NCBI RefSeq assembly: GCF_030518235.1
Contig: NZ_JAULSA010000016.1
Location: 28,865 to 92,864 of the forward strand
Length of the DNA: 64,000 nt
DNA from: Saccharibacillus sp. CPCC 101409
GTDB taxonomy: Bacteria; Bacillota; Bacilli; Paenibacillales; Paenibacillaceae
Reading direction: 5' to 3'
Below are positions 1-8,244 of this stretch, one piece after another. Positions within the stretch are counted from its first letter, which is position 1, and the number at the start of each line of letters is the position of its first letter. The notes under the pieces were generated by a model. It saw only the letters and a program-made list of their open reading frames with translations. It was not told the DNA's origin and ran no database searches. A program made the position numbers and the translations under genes.

Positions 1-2
1 AA

Positions 3-155
3 GAAGGAACCGGACTCGGGCTGCCGCTGTGTTCGGGAATCGCGGAACGCCACGGGGGCCGGATGTATATCTCCTCGCGGGCCGACGAAGGCACGGAAGT
101 GTGCATCGAGTTCGCAAAAACGGCCGCGGCGAGCGATTCGGTCCATCAAACATAA
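3..155 (+). CDS. Sensor histidine kinase, C-terminal fragment (5' end outside window)
   Basis: Only the last 50 codons are present, open to the left edge of the window and ending at TAA 153-155. The fragment begins with GTGLGLPLC, the G2 glycine box of a HATPase_c domain. It continues with the usual closing strand pattern, in which a conserved HGG is followed by an SRADEGTEV segment. A short non-conserved tail follows. This is the ATP-binding end of a two-component sensor kinase. Its sensor domain and partner regulator lie outside the window, so the signal cannot be named. There is no obvious terminator before the next gene, but that gene has its own promoter-like sequence. Confidence 0.8.
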   Translation, partial: EGTGLGLPLCSGIAERHGGRMYISSRADEGTEVCIEFAKTAAASDSVHQT

Positions 156-281
156 GCAAGCGGGCCGGGCGGTATAAAGGGAAATGCCTTTCCTTTCGTT
201 AGGAGGCGGGGTATAATGAAGGCGGCGGGGGCGGCGGATAAACGCCTGCGTCCAACAAGTTCTTGAAGGAGTGAATTTACC

Positions 282-716
282 ATGGCTATGTCTTTCGACC
301 AATACATGCGCGATATGATCCAACCGATGCGCGACGAGCTGACCTCGCTCGGCATCCGCGAGCTTCGCACACCGGAGGAAGTGGAAGAAAATCTTCCGAA
401 CGCTTCCGGCACGACGCTTGTCGTCATTAACTCCGTTTGCGGCTGCGCCGCCGGCCAATGCCGTCCGGGCGTCGCCCAGGCGCTCCAGCACGAGAAAACG
501 CCGGGCAACCTGTTTACGGTCTTCGCCGGACAGGACAAAGAAGCGACCGCGCAGGCGCGCGAATACTTCGCGCCGTACCCGCCGTCTTCGCCTTCCATCG
601 CCCTGTTCAAAGACGGCGAGCTTGTGCACTTTATCGAACGCCACAGCATCGAAGACCGCTCCGCCGGAGAGATTGCCGATGACCTGACCCGCGCTTTCGA
701 CGAATTCTGCGGCTGA
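282..716 (+). CDS. BrxA/BrxB family bacilliredoxin
   Basis: The 144-residue protein belongs to the YphP/YqiW family, small cytoplasmic thioredoxin-fold proteins. In bacilli they remove bacillithiol from S-bacillithiolated proteins after oxidative stress. The diagnostic CGC active site is at about residues 53-55, inside INSVCGCAAG. A further Cys (about residue 60) follows in GQCRPG, where many relatives have a non-Cys residue. Length matches the family. The start at 282 is supported by a GAAGGAG Shine-Dalgarno site about 10 bases upstream. A TATAAT box at 212-217 may be its promoter. The gene is monocistronic, closed by a strong terminator at 743-786. Whether it is BrxA or BrxB cannot be decided from sequence alone. 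Confidence 0.9.
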   Translation: MAMSFDQYMRDMIQPMRDELTSLGIRELRTPEEVEENLPNASGTTLVVINSVCGCAAGQCRPGVAQALQHEKTPGNLFTVFAGQDKEATAQAREYFAPYPPSSPSIALFKDGELVHFIERHSIEDRSAGEIADDLTRAFDEFCG

Positions 717-742
717 TCCCGAATTTCGGGCGGCAGGCGGGC

Positions 743-786
743 AGCGCCCCGGGAGGACGGAAACGTCCCGCCCGGGGCGCTTTTTT
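743..786 (+). terminator. Rho-independent terminator of the bacilliredoxin gene
   Basis: A GC-rich inverted repeat (GCGCCCCGGG on the left, CCCGGGGCGC on the right) encloses an imperfect inner stem and is followed directly by six T residues. It lies 27 bases after the stop codon. Confidence 0.85.
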
Positions 787-984
787 GCCGTGGCGGCGGA
801 GACGGCGCCGGAATCGGGCTTTTTTTCCGCCTGCGGCAGCGCTCTACATCATGAAGCCGCGCAAAAAAGTCCCGCGTAAGTTCGATGTCAGCCTGTTCCG
901 GGTATAATCATAGGAGAGAGGCAGCATCCATTTCGCCCGGAGCGGCACGCGAAGTCTTCGGGTATTCAAAGGAGAGAATGAACG

Positions 985-1800
985 ATGAGTTTGCAGCAAC
1001 AGATTATCGCCGAATTGGGCGTGCAGCCCACGATCGATCCGGAAGCCGAGATCCGCAAGCGGGTCGATTTCCTGAAGCAGTACGTCCTCGGTTCGGGCAC
1101 CAACGGCCTGCTGATCGCGATCAGCGGCGGCGTGGACAGCGCGGTGGCGACGGGCCTGTGCAAACGGGCGACCGACGAGCTGAGCAAAGAATCGGGCAAA
1201 GAGTACATCACGCTGGGCGTGTTCCAGCCTTACGGCGAGCAGTCGGATATCGAGCACAGCTACGCCACGGCCAAAGCGTTCGGCCTGACGCATACGATCG
1301 AAACGAATATCCGGGACGCGGTCGATCATGTGGCGGACACGGTGGAGAAAAGTTTCAAGGACCTCGACATCAACAACCCGCGCAAAATGACCGACAAAGG
1401 CAAAGGCAATATCAAAGCGAGAACGCGGATGGTCGTGCAGTACGCGCTGTCGTTCGAGATGAACCTGCTCGTCGTCGGCACCGACCACGCGTCGGAAGCG
1501 ATCACCGGCTTCTATACCAAGTGGGGCGACGGCGCCGTCGATATCACGCCTTTGTCCACGCTGAATAAGCGCCAGGTGCGCGAAGTGGGCCGCGCGCTGG
1601 GCGTGCCGGCGGAGATTGTGGAGAAAGCGCCGACCGCCGGCCTGTGGGTCGGCCAGACCGACGAGACCGAACTCGGCATCACGTACGACGAGAACAGCGA
1701 TTATCTCGAAGGCAAAGAAGTCCGCCCGGAAGCGCAGACGCTGCTGGAGAACTTCTACAAGATGACCGCGCACAAACGGAACCCGATTCCGGGCGTGTAA
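985..1800 (+). CDS. nadE: Ammonia-dependent NAD synthetase
   Basis: The 271-residue cytoplasmic enzyme catalyses the last step of NAD synthesis, amidation of deamido-NAD with ammonia using ATP. The PP-loop SGGVDS is at residues 47-52. Other family blocks include the RMVVQYALS stretch, the LVVGTDHASE motif and a C-terminal HKR segment. At 271 residues it is the short, ammonia-using form without a glutaminase domain, like that of Bacillus subtilis. The ATG at 985 has an AAAGGAGAG site 7 bases upstream. A TATAAT box at 903-908 is a plausible promoter element, with only a weak -35. The gene appears to be transcribed alone and ends at a terminator at 1915-1941. Confidence 0.95.
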   Translation: MSLQQQIIAELGVQPTIDPEAEIRKRVDFLKQYVLGSGTNGLLIAISGGVDSAVATGLCKRATDELSKESGKEYITLGVFQPYGEQSDIEHSYATAKAFGLTHTIETNIRDAVDHVADTVEKSFKDLDINNPRKMTDKGKGNIKARTRMVVQYALSFEMNLLVVGTDHASEAITGFYTKWGDGAVDITPLSTLNKRQVREVGRALGVPAEIVEKAPTAGLWVGQTDETELGITYDENSDYLEGKEVRPEAQTLLENFYKMTAHKRNPIPGV

Positions 1801-1914
1801 ACGCCGGCGCAGACGCGGGCTGCGGCTGCGTACGAGGCGTCGGAGGCGCACCCGGGCGGGTAAGGCGGTAAGAATCCGGGGACGCTTTCGGGGCGTCCGG
1901 AACGAATTGCGGAA

Positions 1915-1941
1915 GGCCCGCTCAGCAGCGGGTCTTTTTTT
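1915..1941 (+). terminator. Terminator downstream of nadE
   Basis: GGCCCGCT (1915-1922) pairs with AGCGGGTC (1927-1934) across a four-base loop, with seven T residues immediately after the stem. Confidence 0.8.
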
Positions 1942-2064
1942 GCGAAACGGCCGGCGGACCGCCGGCAGAAGGACAGGGACGAAGTACTAAGCGCGCCCCG
2001 CCCGAATCGCTTTCGTTAAGCGAAGCCGAAGGTCGGAGACGATCCGCTTTTTCGCGACTTGTTC

Positions 2065-2200
2065 AATTAACTGCACACGTACACTTATTTCCGAAGAATA
2101 AAGGCCTTTTCGCCAAATAAATGCGGGAGTGCATTTAATTTGTCCAAAACGGGCCGTTTGGCGCTTTTGACAGAGCATTAAGTGTATCTGTGCAGTTATT
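2065..2200. repeat. 136-bp AT-rich inverted-repeat element
   Basis: The outer arms are 2065-2088 and the reverse complement of 2177-2200. They agree at about 20 of 24 positions, including AACTGCACA and TACACTTA. Inside are a nested pair CGCCAAA/TTTGGCG and a central hairpin formed by AAATGC and GCATTT. The whole segment could fold into one long imperfect hairpin. It lies in the 650-bp gap between nadE and acpS and is much richer in AT than the surrounding genes. The open frame across it on the minus strand has no ribosome binding site and looks like a by-product of the repeat. A non-autonomous mobile or REP-like element is my inference. Confidence 0.7.
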
Positions 2201-2405
2201 GTGCCTTGCCGCTTCGGCGGAGACGAAATAGCGGTATATAGGCCGTTATTTTCGGGGAAGACGCACGGAGCGTTATAAAATGTCATGCAGTATGCATGCA
2301 GCGCATAGAAACAAACGAGTCTAGTATCTGCAGCGTTGACAAGGTACTGGACGGATAACACGAAAGATGAATCGCGCACAGGAACTGGAGTTCGCCTGCC
2401 GCTCC

Positions 2406-2414
2406 TGCTACAAT
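2406..2414 (+). promoter_or_regulatory. Candidate extended -10 promoter of acpS-mutY
   Basis: TGCTACAAT is an extended -10 box (TGn plus a TATAAT-like hexamer) 37 bases before the acpS start. No good -35 box is visible, as is common for extended -10 promoters. Confidence 0.45.
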
Positions 2415-2450
2415 AGAAGGATGCGCGATTAGAGTGGAGGCAAACCGAAT

Positions 2451-2849
2451 ATGATTTATGGAATCGGCCACGACCTGCTGGACATCGGCCGGGTGGGCCG
2501 GCTGCTGGAAGGCGCGCAGGGCGAGCGCTTTCTGCGCCGTATCCTGACGCCCGCCGAGCGGGAGATCGCGGCGGGCCGGAGCGGCAGGCTGGCGGAATTC
2601 GCCGCCGGACGCTTCGCGGCGAAAGAAGCGATCGTCAAAGCGCTCGGCTGCGGGATCGGCCGCCTGGTCGGATTTGAAGATATCGAGATTGTGCCGGACG
2701 CTCTGGGCAAACCGGGCGTGGAACTGTCGGCCGCCGCCTGGGACAGATTGAATCTGCCGGGCGGGAGCGCATACGCGATCCATTTGAGCATCACGCATCA
2801 GCCGGCGCTGGCTTCGGCCTTCGCCGTTGTGGAAAGGAAGACATCATGA
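2451..2849 (+). CDS. acpS: Holo-[acyl-carrier-protein] synthase
   Basis: The 132-residue enzyme transfers 4'-phosphopantetheine from coenzyme A to the serine of apo-ACP, activating it for fatty-acid synthesis. The two signature blocks are present: GIGHDLLDI near the N terminus, with the Mg-binding Asp at residue 8, and FAAKEAIVKAL around residues 55-65, with the Mg-binding Glu at residue 59. The C-terminal strand SITHQPALASAFAVV is also typical. Length is normal. The start at 2451 is preceded by a GGAGG site. Its TGA overlaps the ATG of mutY by four bases (ATGA), so the two genes are probably translationally coupled. The likely promoter is the extended -10 box at 2406-2414. Confidence 0.95.
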   Translation: MIYGIGHDLLDIGRVGRLLEGAQGERFLRRILTPAEREIAAGRSGRLAEFAAGRFAAKEAIVKALGCGIGRLVGFEDIEIVPDALGKPGVELSAAAWDRLNLPGGSAYAIHLSITHQPALASAFAVVERKTS

Positions 2850-4117
2850 GCGATCAAACGACGAACGGCCTGCCTCCGGGCGGCGAGCGCGAAGCGCGCG
2901 AGCGGATCGGGGCGCTGGAGGCCGAAGACAACAAAACGTATTTCAGCCGCGAGCTGCTGGTCTGGTACGACCGCAGCAAGCGCGATCTGCCGTGGCGCAG
3001 ACACCGCGATCCGTACTTTATCTGGGTATCGGAGATCATGCTCCAGCAGACGCGGGTGGACACGGTTATTCCTTATTTCAACCGCTTTATCGAGCGGTTT
3101 CCGACGATCGCCGCTCTTGCGGAAGCACCGGAAGAAGACGTGGTGAAGATGTGGGAAGGGCTCGGCTATTATTCGCGCGCGCGCAATTTGCAGGCGGCGG
3201 CGCGGCAGATCGTCGAGCTGCACAGCGGCAGCATGCCGTCGGAACGCGAGCACGTCTTCGCGCTCAAGGGAGTCGGCCCGTATACGGCGGGAGCGATCCT
3301 GAGCATCGCGTTCAACCAGCCGGAGCCGGCGGTGGACGGCAACGTCATGCGGGTGCTGTCGCGCTACTTCCTGATCGAAGACGATATCGCCAAGCCCAAG
3401 ACGCGGATCGCGATGGAGAAAATGATCCCGGCGCTGATTCCGGAAGGGCGCGCGTCCGACTTCAACCAGGCGCTGATGGAACTCGGCGCGCTGATCTGCA
3501 CGCCGAAGTCGCCGCACTGCCTGATCTGCCCGGTGATGGAACACTGCCGGGGACGCATCGAAGGCATGGAGCGCGAGCTGCCGGTGAAGACCAAAGCCAA
3601 GAAGCCGCGGCCGGAGCAGCGGCTGGCCGTACTGCTCGAAGGCGAGGGCGAACGCGCCGGACGGGTGCTGGTGCGCCGCCGGCCGAAGACCGGCCTGCTG
3701 GCGGGCATGTGGGAGCTGCCGCATATCGCGGCGGGCAGCGAGGACTGGGGTCTGGACGTGGCGCAGCTGGAAGAACTGCTCGAAGAGCGCGGCCTGATGT
3801 GGTCGCCCATGTCGCCGTATATGACCGCGGAGCACACGTTCAGCCATATTCACTGGACGATGCGGGTGCTGATCGCGCGGGAGCAGCCGGACGTGCTGCC
3901 GCAGCTCGCCGCGGAGAGCGGCGTCCCGTACCTGACGGCGGTGCCGGAAGCTTCGGACGCTCCGGCGGACGGCGATTCGACCGCAGCGGGCGGCGCGGAG
4001 AGCGGGGAGTGGCGCTGGGTATCGCGCGAAGGCATGCAGGATATCGCGTTCCCGAATTTATTCCTGAATATCCTGAACAAGTATTTCGATGGGGAAAGCG
4101 AAGAAGAGCGGCGTTAA
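2846..4117 (+). CDS. mutY: A/G-specific adenine glycosylase
   Basis: The 423-residue base-excision repair enzyme removes adenine mispaired with 8-oxoguanine. The catalytic Glu is in WVSEIMLQQTRV (residue 63). The helix-hairpin-helix LKGVGPYTAGAI spans about 140-151, and the catalytic Asp of the AVDGNV block is residue 164. The [4Fe-4S] cluster ligands are Cys218, 225, 228 and 234 with the normal 6-2-5 spacing. The C-terminal third is a NUDIX-like lesion-recognition domain. It carries a low-complexity acidic insertion near residues 370-390, which looks like a loop expansion. The gene overlaps acpS by four bases and ends at a bidirectional terminator shared with sodA. Confidence 0.95.
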   Translation: MSDQTTNGLPPGGEREARERIGALEAEDNKTYFSRELLVWYDRSKRDLPWRRHRDPYFIWVSEIMLQQTRVDTVIPYFNRFIERFPTIAALAEAPEEDVVKMWEGLGYYSRARNLQAAARQIVELHSGSMPSEREHVFALKGVGPYTAGAILSIAFNQPEPAVDGNVMRVLSRYFLIEDDIAKPKTRIAMEKMIPALIPEGRASDFNQALMELGALICTPKSPHCLICPVMEHCRGRIEGMERELPVKTKAKKPRPEQRLAVLLEGEGERAGRVLVRRRPKTGLLAGMWELPHIAAGSEDWGLDVAQLEELLEERGLMWSPMSPYMTAEHTFSHIHWTMRVLIAREQPDVLPQLAAESGVPYLTAVPEASDAPADGDSTAAGGAESGEWRWVSREGMQDIAFPNLFLNILNKYFDGESEEERR

Positions 4118-4186
4118 GGATTGCGTTTTTGGCTCCGGCGCATTTGTTTGCAGGCGCCGAGCCTAAGCTTCACGCTTTTTACCGCA

Positions 4187-4226
4187 TAAAAAAAGACTGC
4201 GCCGACAAACGGGCAGTCTTTTTTGT
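4187..4226. terminator. Bidirectional terminator between mutY and sodA
   Basis: AAAAAAGACTGC pairs with GCAGTCTTTTTT around a short loop. Runs of A on the left and T on the right let it work for both converging genes. Confidence 0.85.
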
Positions 4227-4256
4227 CGTCCGGTATTCCAGGCTTTGAAAAAGCGA

Positions 4257-4868
4257 TTATTTCGCCGCTTCGTAGCGCTTGGACACTTCGTCCCAGTTGA
4301 TAACGTTCCAGAACGCCGCGATGTAGTCGGGACGTTTGTTTTGATATTTCAGGTAGTAGGAGTGTTCCCATACGTCCAGGCCGAGAATCGGAGTCAGGCC
4401 TTCGAAGATCGGGCTGTCCTGGTTAGGCGTGCTGGTTACGGAGAGTTTGCCGTCTTTGCCGACAACGAGCCAAGCCCAGCCGCTGCCGAAACGAGTCGTA
4501 GCCGCTTTGTTGAAATCTTCTTTGAATTTGTCGAATCCGCCCAGTTCGCTCTCGATGGCGTCGGCCAGGGCGCCCGACGGGTTGCCGCCGCCGTTCGGTC
4601 CGATAACGGTCCAGAACAGGCTGTGGTTGTGGTGTCCGCCGCCGTTGTTGCGAACGGCTGTGCGAATGCTTTCCGGTACGCTGTCGAGGTCGGAGATCAG
4701 GTCTTCGAGGCTCTTGCTTTGCAGTTCCGGAGCGCTTTCCAGAGCGTTGTTCAGGTTCGTGACGTATGTGTTGTGATGGCGATCGTGGTGGATCTCCATC
4801 GTCTGTGCGTCGATATGGGGCTCAAGCGCGTCGTTCGAATACGGCAGTGCCGGCAGTTCAAATGCCAT
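4257..4868 (-). CDS. sodA: Superoxide dismutase (Mn/Fe family)
   Basis: The 203-residue cytoplasmic enzyme disproportionates superoxide. The metal ligands fall at the expected places: His27 (in EIHHDRHH), His82 (HNHSLFW), Asp165 and His169 (DVWEHSYY). The GWAWLV segment and the QNKRPDYI tail are typical of the manganese form in bacilli, though metal choice cannot be proved here. I start at 4868 rather than at an upstream ATG. The [10 protein letters not shown] start matches the family and has an AGGAGG site 9-10 bases before it. The upstream AT-rich segment carries a good -35/-10 pair at 4966-4994. Confidence 0.95.
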   Translation of the reverse strand: MAFELPALPYSNDALEPHIDAQTMEIHHDRHHNTYVTNLNNALESAPELQSKSLEDLISDLDSVPESIRTAVRNNGGGHHNHSLFWTVIGPNGGGNPSGALADAIESELGGFDKFKEDFNKAATTRFGSGWAWLVVGKDGKLSVTSTPNQDSPIFEGLTPILGLDVWEHSYYLKYQNKRPDYIAAFWNVINWDEVSKRYEAAK

Positions 4869-4965
4869 GATATAATTACCTCCTGCGTAAATGGGATTAG
4901 TCGACATTTCCTGCGAAATTGATGAAGCTCACATAAGAAGTACACAGAAATGTCTTTACCCCTTT

Positions 4966-4994
4966 ATTAAACAGGATCACTTTCTTTAAATCAA
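4966..4994 (-). promoter_or_regulatory. Candidate sodA promoter
   Basis: On the minus strand TTGATT and TTTAAT are separated by 17 bases, about 100 bases upstream of the sodA start. The surrounding DNA (about 4905-5300) is markedly AT-rich. It also holds two one-mismatch CcpA-like sites, at 5131-5145 and 5283-5297, which I do not trust enough to call. Confidence 0.5.
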
Positions 4995-5357
4995 TAGATC
5001 ATTTTTTCTCCGTGACTTTTTTGTCTGTAAAAAAGATCATAACGATGTAAAACGGCCTTCGTTTATGATGAAGCGGCGCAAAGAGCGCAAAAACGAAAAT
5101 TACCTCGGCAAACTGACGAAAAAACTCGAAATTAAGCGTTTTCAAAAGAAAAGAGATGTTTTTTCGCGGGGATTATGGTTTAATAACCGTGAGTGAAGAG
5201 GTAAATCCGCTGGAAACCACGCATTTTTTTCTGCCCTTTTTGTAAACTCGCGTCTTTCTTTCTGTAAATACCTGATTCAAGTAAGCGTTTGCGAAAAATT
5301 TTGGTAAGCGATTTTTTGCATGGGCTGCAATTTCCAAAAGAAGAAGGGGATTTAAGC

Positions 5358-5783
5358 ATGAACGTTCGTTCTTTTCAGTTGAGTGATTCGAGCCGCATTA
5401 CGGAGCTTTTGCAGGTCGCTTTATCGGAAGAGTGTTATGAAAAGACGATCGGACCTTTTGCCAGACAGCTGGCGTGGGATTCCGAACTGATCCTGGTGGC
5501 CGAAGACGGAGACGAACTCGTCGGCGTGCTGATCGGTACGATCGAGCGCAGCATGGGCTGCTACTACCGCATCGCCGTGCATCCGGATTATCGCCGTCAG
5601 GGAATCGGCAAAGCGTTGATCGCCAAGCTCGAAAGCCGTTTTCAACAGCGTAAAGTCAGCAGCATCTTCGTATCGGGAGACGAGCACAACTCGCCGGCGC
5701 TGCCGCTGTACGAAGCGATGGGCTACGGAGCGAACCGCATTCTGAACGCCGTTCAGAAGCTGAGCATCCTGACTGCGGTTTAA
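5358..5783 (+). CDS. GNAT family N-acetyltransferase
   Basis: The 141-residue protein has the GNAT fold. The acetyl-CoA pyrophosphate loop RRQGIGKAL is at about residues 79-87, right after the conserved strand YYRIAVHPDY. The C-terminal PLYEAMGYGANRILNAVQ resembles the RimI-like group, which acetylates small amines or protein N termini. The substrate cannot be predicted. The start at 5358 is preferred over an upstream in-frame ATG at 5289. It has a GAAGAAGGGG site and begins directly with the first beta strand MNVRSFQLSD. The gene stands alone between sodA and a structured spacer. Confidence 0.85.
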   Translation: MNVRSFQLSDSSRITELLQVALSEECYEKTIGPFARQLAWDSELILVAEDGDELVGVLIGTIERSMGCYYRIAVHPDYRRQGIGKALIAKLESRFQQRKVSSIFVSGDEHNSPALPLYEAMGYGANRILNAVQKLSILTAV

Positions 5784-6085
5784 GACCGCGCCGACATATC
5801 TTTCATGCAAAAAGAGAGACTCGCGATTCTTCCTTTCGGGAAGGCGCACGATTTTATCCATAAGCTTAATTTGAAGCTAAAGCATACTTGCCCCCTTTAC
5901 GGGCGTCCCGGCTTGAACGATCGAGCGGAACGCGCAAAGGCGGCAGGTATGCTTTTCTGTTTGCGCGGATTTGGATTGCAGAGAGCGAGAAGGCGCTAAA
6001 AGACTCGATTTCATAGCGAATTAGGGGTAAAATGGAGGGTGGAGCACGCAGAGGGAAATAGCGGGAGAAAGGACGGGGAACCGGC
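5784..6085. other. Intergenic region with a 14-bp stem hairpin before queG-ogt
   Basis: There is no convincing gene here. The region contains an inverted repeat: 5879-5892 (AAAGCATACTTGCC) pairs with 5942-5955 (GGCAGGTATGCTTT), with one G-T wobble, around a 49-base GC-rich loop. A T-rich stretch follows the right arm. It could be a large-loop terminator for the GNAT gene or a structured leader for the next gene. I recognise no known riboswitch class in it. Confidence 0.5.
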
Positions 6086-8152
6086 ATGAACGAACAGGCA
6101 ATGGACAAACGGGAAGCGGCGGCTTCGTGGGACGCGCTCAAGCGCGAAATTATCAAAGCGGCGCCTTCGCTCGGCATCGACGACATCGGCTTCGCTTCGG
6201 CCGAGCCTTTTCTGTCGCTGCGGACAAGGCTGGAACAGCACCGGGCAAAAGGATTCGAATCGGGCTTCGAGGAGCCGGATCTGGATAAACGGACGTATCC
6301 GGCGCTCAGCCACGACGATCCGCAGTCGCTGGTCGCGATCGCGGTCGCGTATCCGTCGAAGCTGGAGAATCCGCCGAAATCGGCTCCCGGCCAGACGCGC
6401 GGCATGATGGCGCGCTCGGCCTGGGGCCGCGATTATCACCTTGTGCTGCGGGAAGCGATGGACCGGCTGGTCGAGTACATCAAGCAAAAGGTGCCGTGGG
6501 CGAGCGTCGTCAGCATGGTCGATACCGGCGTGCTGTCCGACCGCGCGGTCGCGCACCGGGCCGGGATCGGCTTCCAGGGCAAGAACTGCATGATTATTTC
6601 GCCCAAATACGGATCTTGGATCTACCTGGGCGAACTGATTACGAATATTCCGTTTACCCCGGACGAAGCGGTGCAGGAAGACTGCGGCGACTGCACGCGC
6701 TGCATCGACGCCTGCCCGACGGGCGCGCTGGTCGGACCGGGCGAGCTGAACGCGCAGCGCTGCGTGTCGTTTCTGACGCAGACGAAGGGGCTGCTGAGCG
6801 AAGAGTTCATGATGAAGATCGGCAACCGGCTGTACGGCTGCGATACCTGCCAGATCGTCTGCCCCAAGAACAAGGGCAAGCACTGGCCGCACCACGAGCA
6901 GCTTCAGCCCGATCCGGAGAAAGCGAAGCCGCTGCTGCTGCCGCTGCTGGACCTCAGCAACCGGCAGTTCAAAGAGCGCTTCGGCGATACGGCGGCGGCC
7001 TGGCGCGGCCGCGGCCCCATCCAGCGCAACGCGGTGATCGCGCTGGGGAACTTCAAGGACGAGACCGCGCTGCCGAAGCTCGGCGAGGTGCTGCAAAGCG
7101 ATCCGCGTCCGGTTATGCGCGGCACGGCCGCGTGGTCCATCGGCCGGATCGGCGGCTCCGCGGCCGAAGAAGCCCTGCTCGCCGCGCAGGCGCTGGAGCA
7201 GGATGCGGAAGTGCTGGAGCGGATCGCGCTCGCGCTGAGCGAAGCGCGCGAGGGCCGCAAGCCGCGTCCCGCGAAGGGCGACCCTTCGCGGCGCGGCCGG
7301 GCTTCCGAGCCGGATGCGCGGCTCGGGGATAAGGGCGGCGCGGGCGTGGAACGCGCGGCGGAAGGCGGAGCGGGGAGCGGAGCCGGCGAGAGCGGCGAGG
7401 CGCAAAGCGAAGCGCGGGAGAATGACGCGGCGGACCGCGCCGCGGGAAGCGGAGCGGGCGCGGGCGGACCGGCCGCGGGCACAGCGGAAAGCCCGGCCGA
7501 GCGCGGCGAGCGCGGCCAAGCGAGCGCAGCGGCCGCGGAGGCGCTTTCCGTCTCCGCCGCAGCCGGAGACGCCGTAGAACCGGCCGCCCCGGAGCCGGCC
7601 GCGCCGCCTGCGGCCGCGCATCTCTTCTACGACGAGATGCAGTCGCCGATCGGGCCGCTGCTGCTGACGGCGAGCGAAAGCGGGCTGTGCCGAATCGATT
7701 TCGGCACGTTTGACGGCCGCTCGGCCGAGCTTGCGGCCTGGACCAAGCGCTGGTTCGGCGCGGCGTCGGAATTGACGCGCCGGCCGGAAGCGGTCGAGCC
7801 GTACGGGAAACAAATCTTCGAGTATTTGTCGGGCCGCCGCGAGAGCTTCGATCTGCCGCTCGATCTGCGCGGCACGCCGTTCCAGGTCGAGGTCTGGAAC
7901 GCGCTGAGAGGCGTGGGCTACGGCGAGACCGCTTCTTACAAGCGGATCGCGGAGATCGTCGGCCGTCCGGCGGCCGTGCGCGCGGTGGGCGGAGCGAACA
8001 ACCGCAATCCGCTGCCGCTGATCCTGCCCTGCCACCGGATCGTCGGCGCAGGCGGCAAACTCGTCGGCTATGCCGGCGGGCTGGACGTGAAAGAAAAGCT
8101 GCTGGCGCTGGAGAAGCGGATCGTGGACGCCAGGCGGAGCGGCGGCAGCTAG
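6086..8152 (+). CDS. Epoxyqueuosine reductase fused to methylated-DNA-protein-cysteine methyltransferase
   Basis: The 688-residue protein joins two enzymes normally encoded separately. Residues ~1-385 are QueG, the cobalamin and iron-sulfur enzyme that reduces epoxyqueuosine to queuosine in tRNA. They show MVDTGVLSDRA, the ferredoxin-like CGDCTRCIDACPTGAL, then CDTCQIVCP, and a HEAT-like tail (RNAVIALGN). Residues ~390-515 are a low-complexity Ala/Gly/Glu-rich linker. Residues ~517-685 are an Ogt/MGMT-type DNA alkyl-damage reversal protein with the acceptor Cys649 in PCHRIVGAGG and the family segment GTPFQVEVWNALR. No stop codon or frameshift separates the parts. A GAGAAAGGACGGGG site precedes the start at 6086. 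Other queuosine genes are absent from the window. The linker length and composition suggest the domains move independently. Confidence 0.9.
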   Translation: MNEQAMDKREAAASWDALKREIIKAAPSLGIDDIGFASAEPFLSLRTRLEQHRAKGFESGFEEPDLDKRTYPALSHDDPQSLVAIAVAYPSKLENPPKSAPGQTRGMMARSAWGRDYHLVLREAMDRLVEYIKQKVPWASVVSMVDTGVLSDRAVAHRAGIGFQGKNCMIISPKYGSWIYLGELITNIPFTPDEAVQEDCGDCTRCIDACPTGALVGPGELNAQRCVSFLTQTKGLLSEEFMMKIGNRLYGCDTCQIVCPKNKGKHWPHHEQLQPDPEKAKPLLLPLLDLSNRQFKERFGDTAAAWRGRGPIQRNAVIALGNFKDETALPKLGEVLQSDPRPVMRGTAAWSIGRIGGSAAEEALLAAQALEQDAEVLERIALALSEAREGRKPRPAKGDPSRRGRASEPDARLGDKGGAGVERAAEGGAGSGAGESGEAQSEARENDAADRAAGSGAGAGGPAAGTAESPAERGERGQASAAAAEALSVSAAAGDAVEPAAPEPAAPPAAAHLFYDEMQSPIGPLLLTASESGLCRIDFGTFDGRSAELAAWTKRWFGAASELTRRPEAVEPYGKQIFEYLSGRRESFDLPLDLRGTPFQVEVWNALRGVGYGETASYKRIAEIVGRPAAVRAVGGANNRNPLPLILPCHRIVGAGGKLVGYAGGLDVKEKLLALEKRIVDARRSGGS

Positions 8153-8244
8153 ATCCGAGCGGGATTCGGGCTTCCGGCGCGGCGCTGGGAGCGGATAAGC
8201 CTCGGTTCTTTGCAGGCCGCTCTTTTGAGCGATGCGCGAAGCGG

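Noticed and set aside
1987..2379. 130-residue minus-strand frame between nadE and acpS
   Set aside because: It spans the AT-rich inverted-repeat element, lacks a Shine-Dalgarno site and has no recognisable protein character.
5131..5297. Two CcpA-like sites (5131-5145 and 5283-5297) between sodA and the GNAT gene
   Set aside because: Each has one mismatch at a conserved position, the region is AT-rich, and neither gene is an obvious catabolite target.
5784..6085. preQ1 or cobalamin riboswitch in front of the queG-ogt gene
   Set aside because: Neither the preQ1 class I/II core nor the cobalamin-box sequence is present in the leader.
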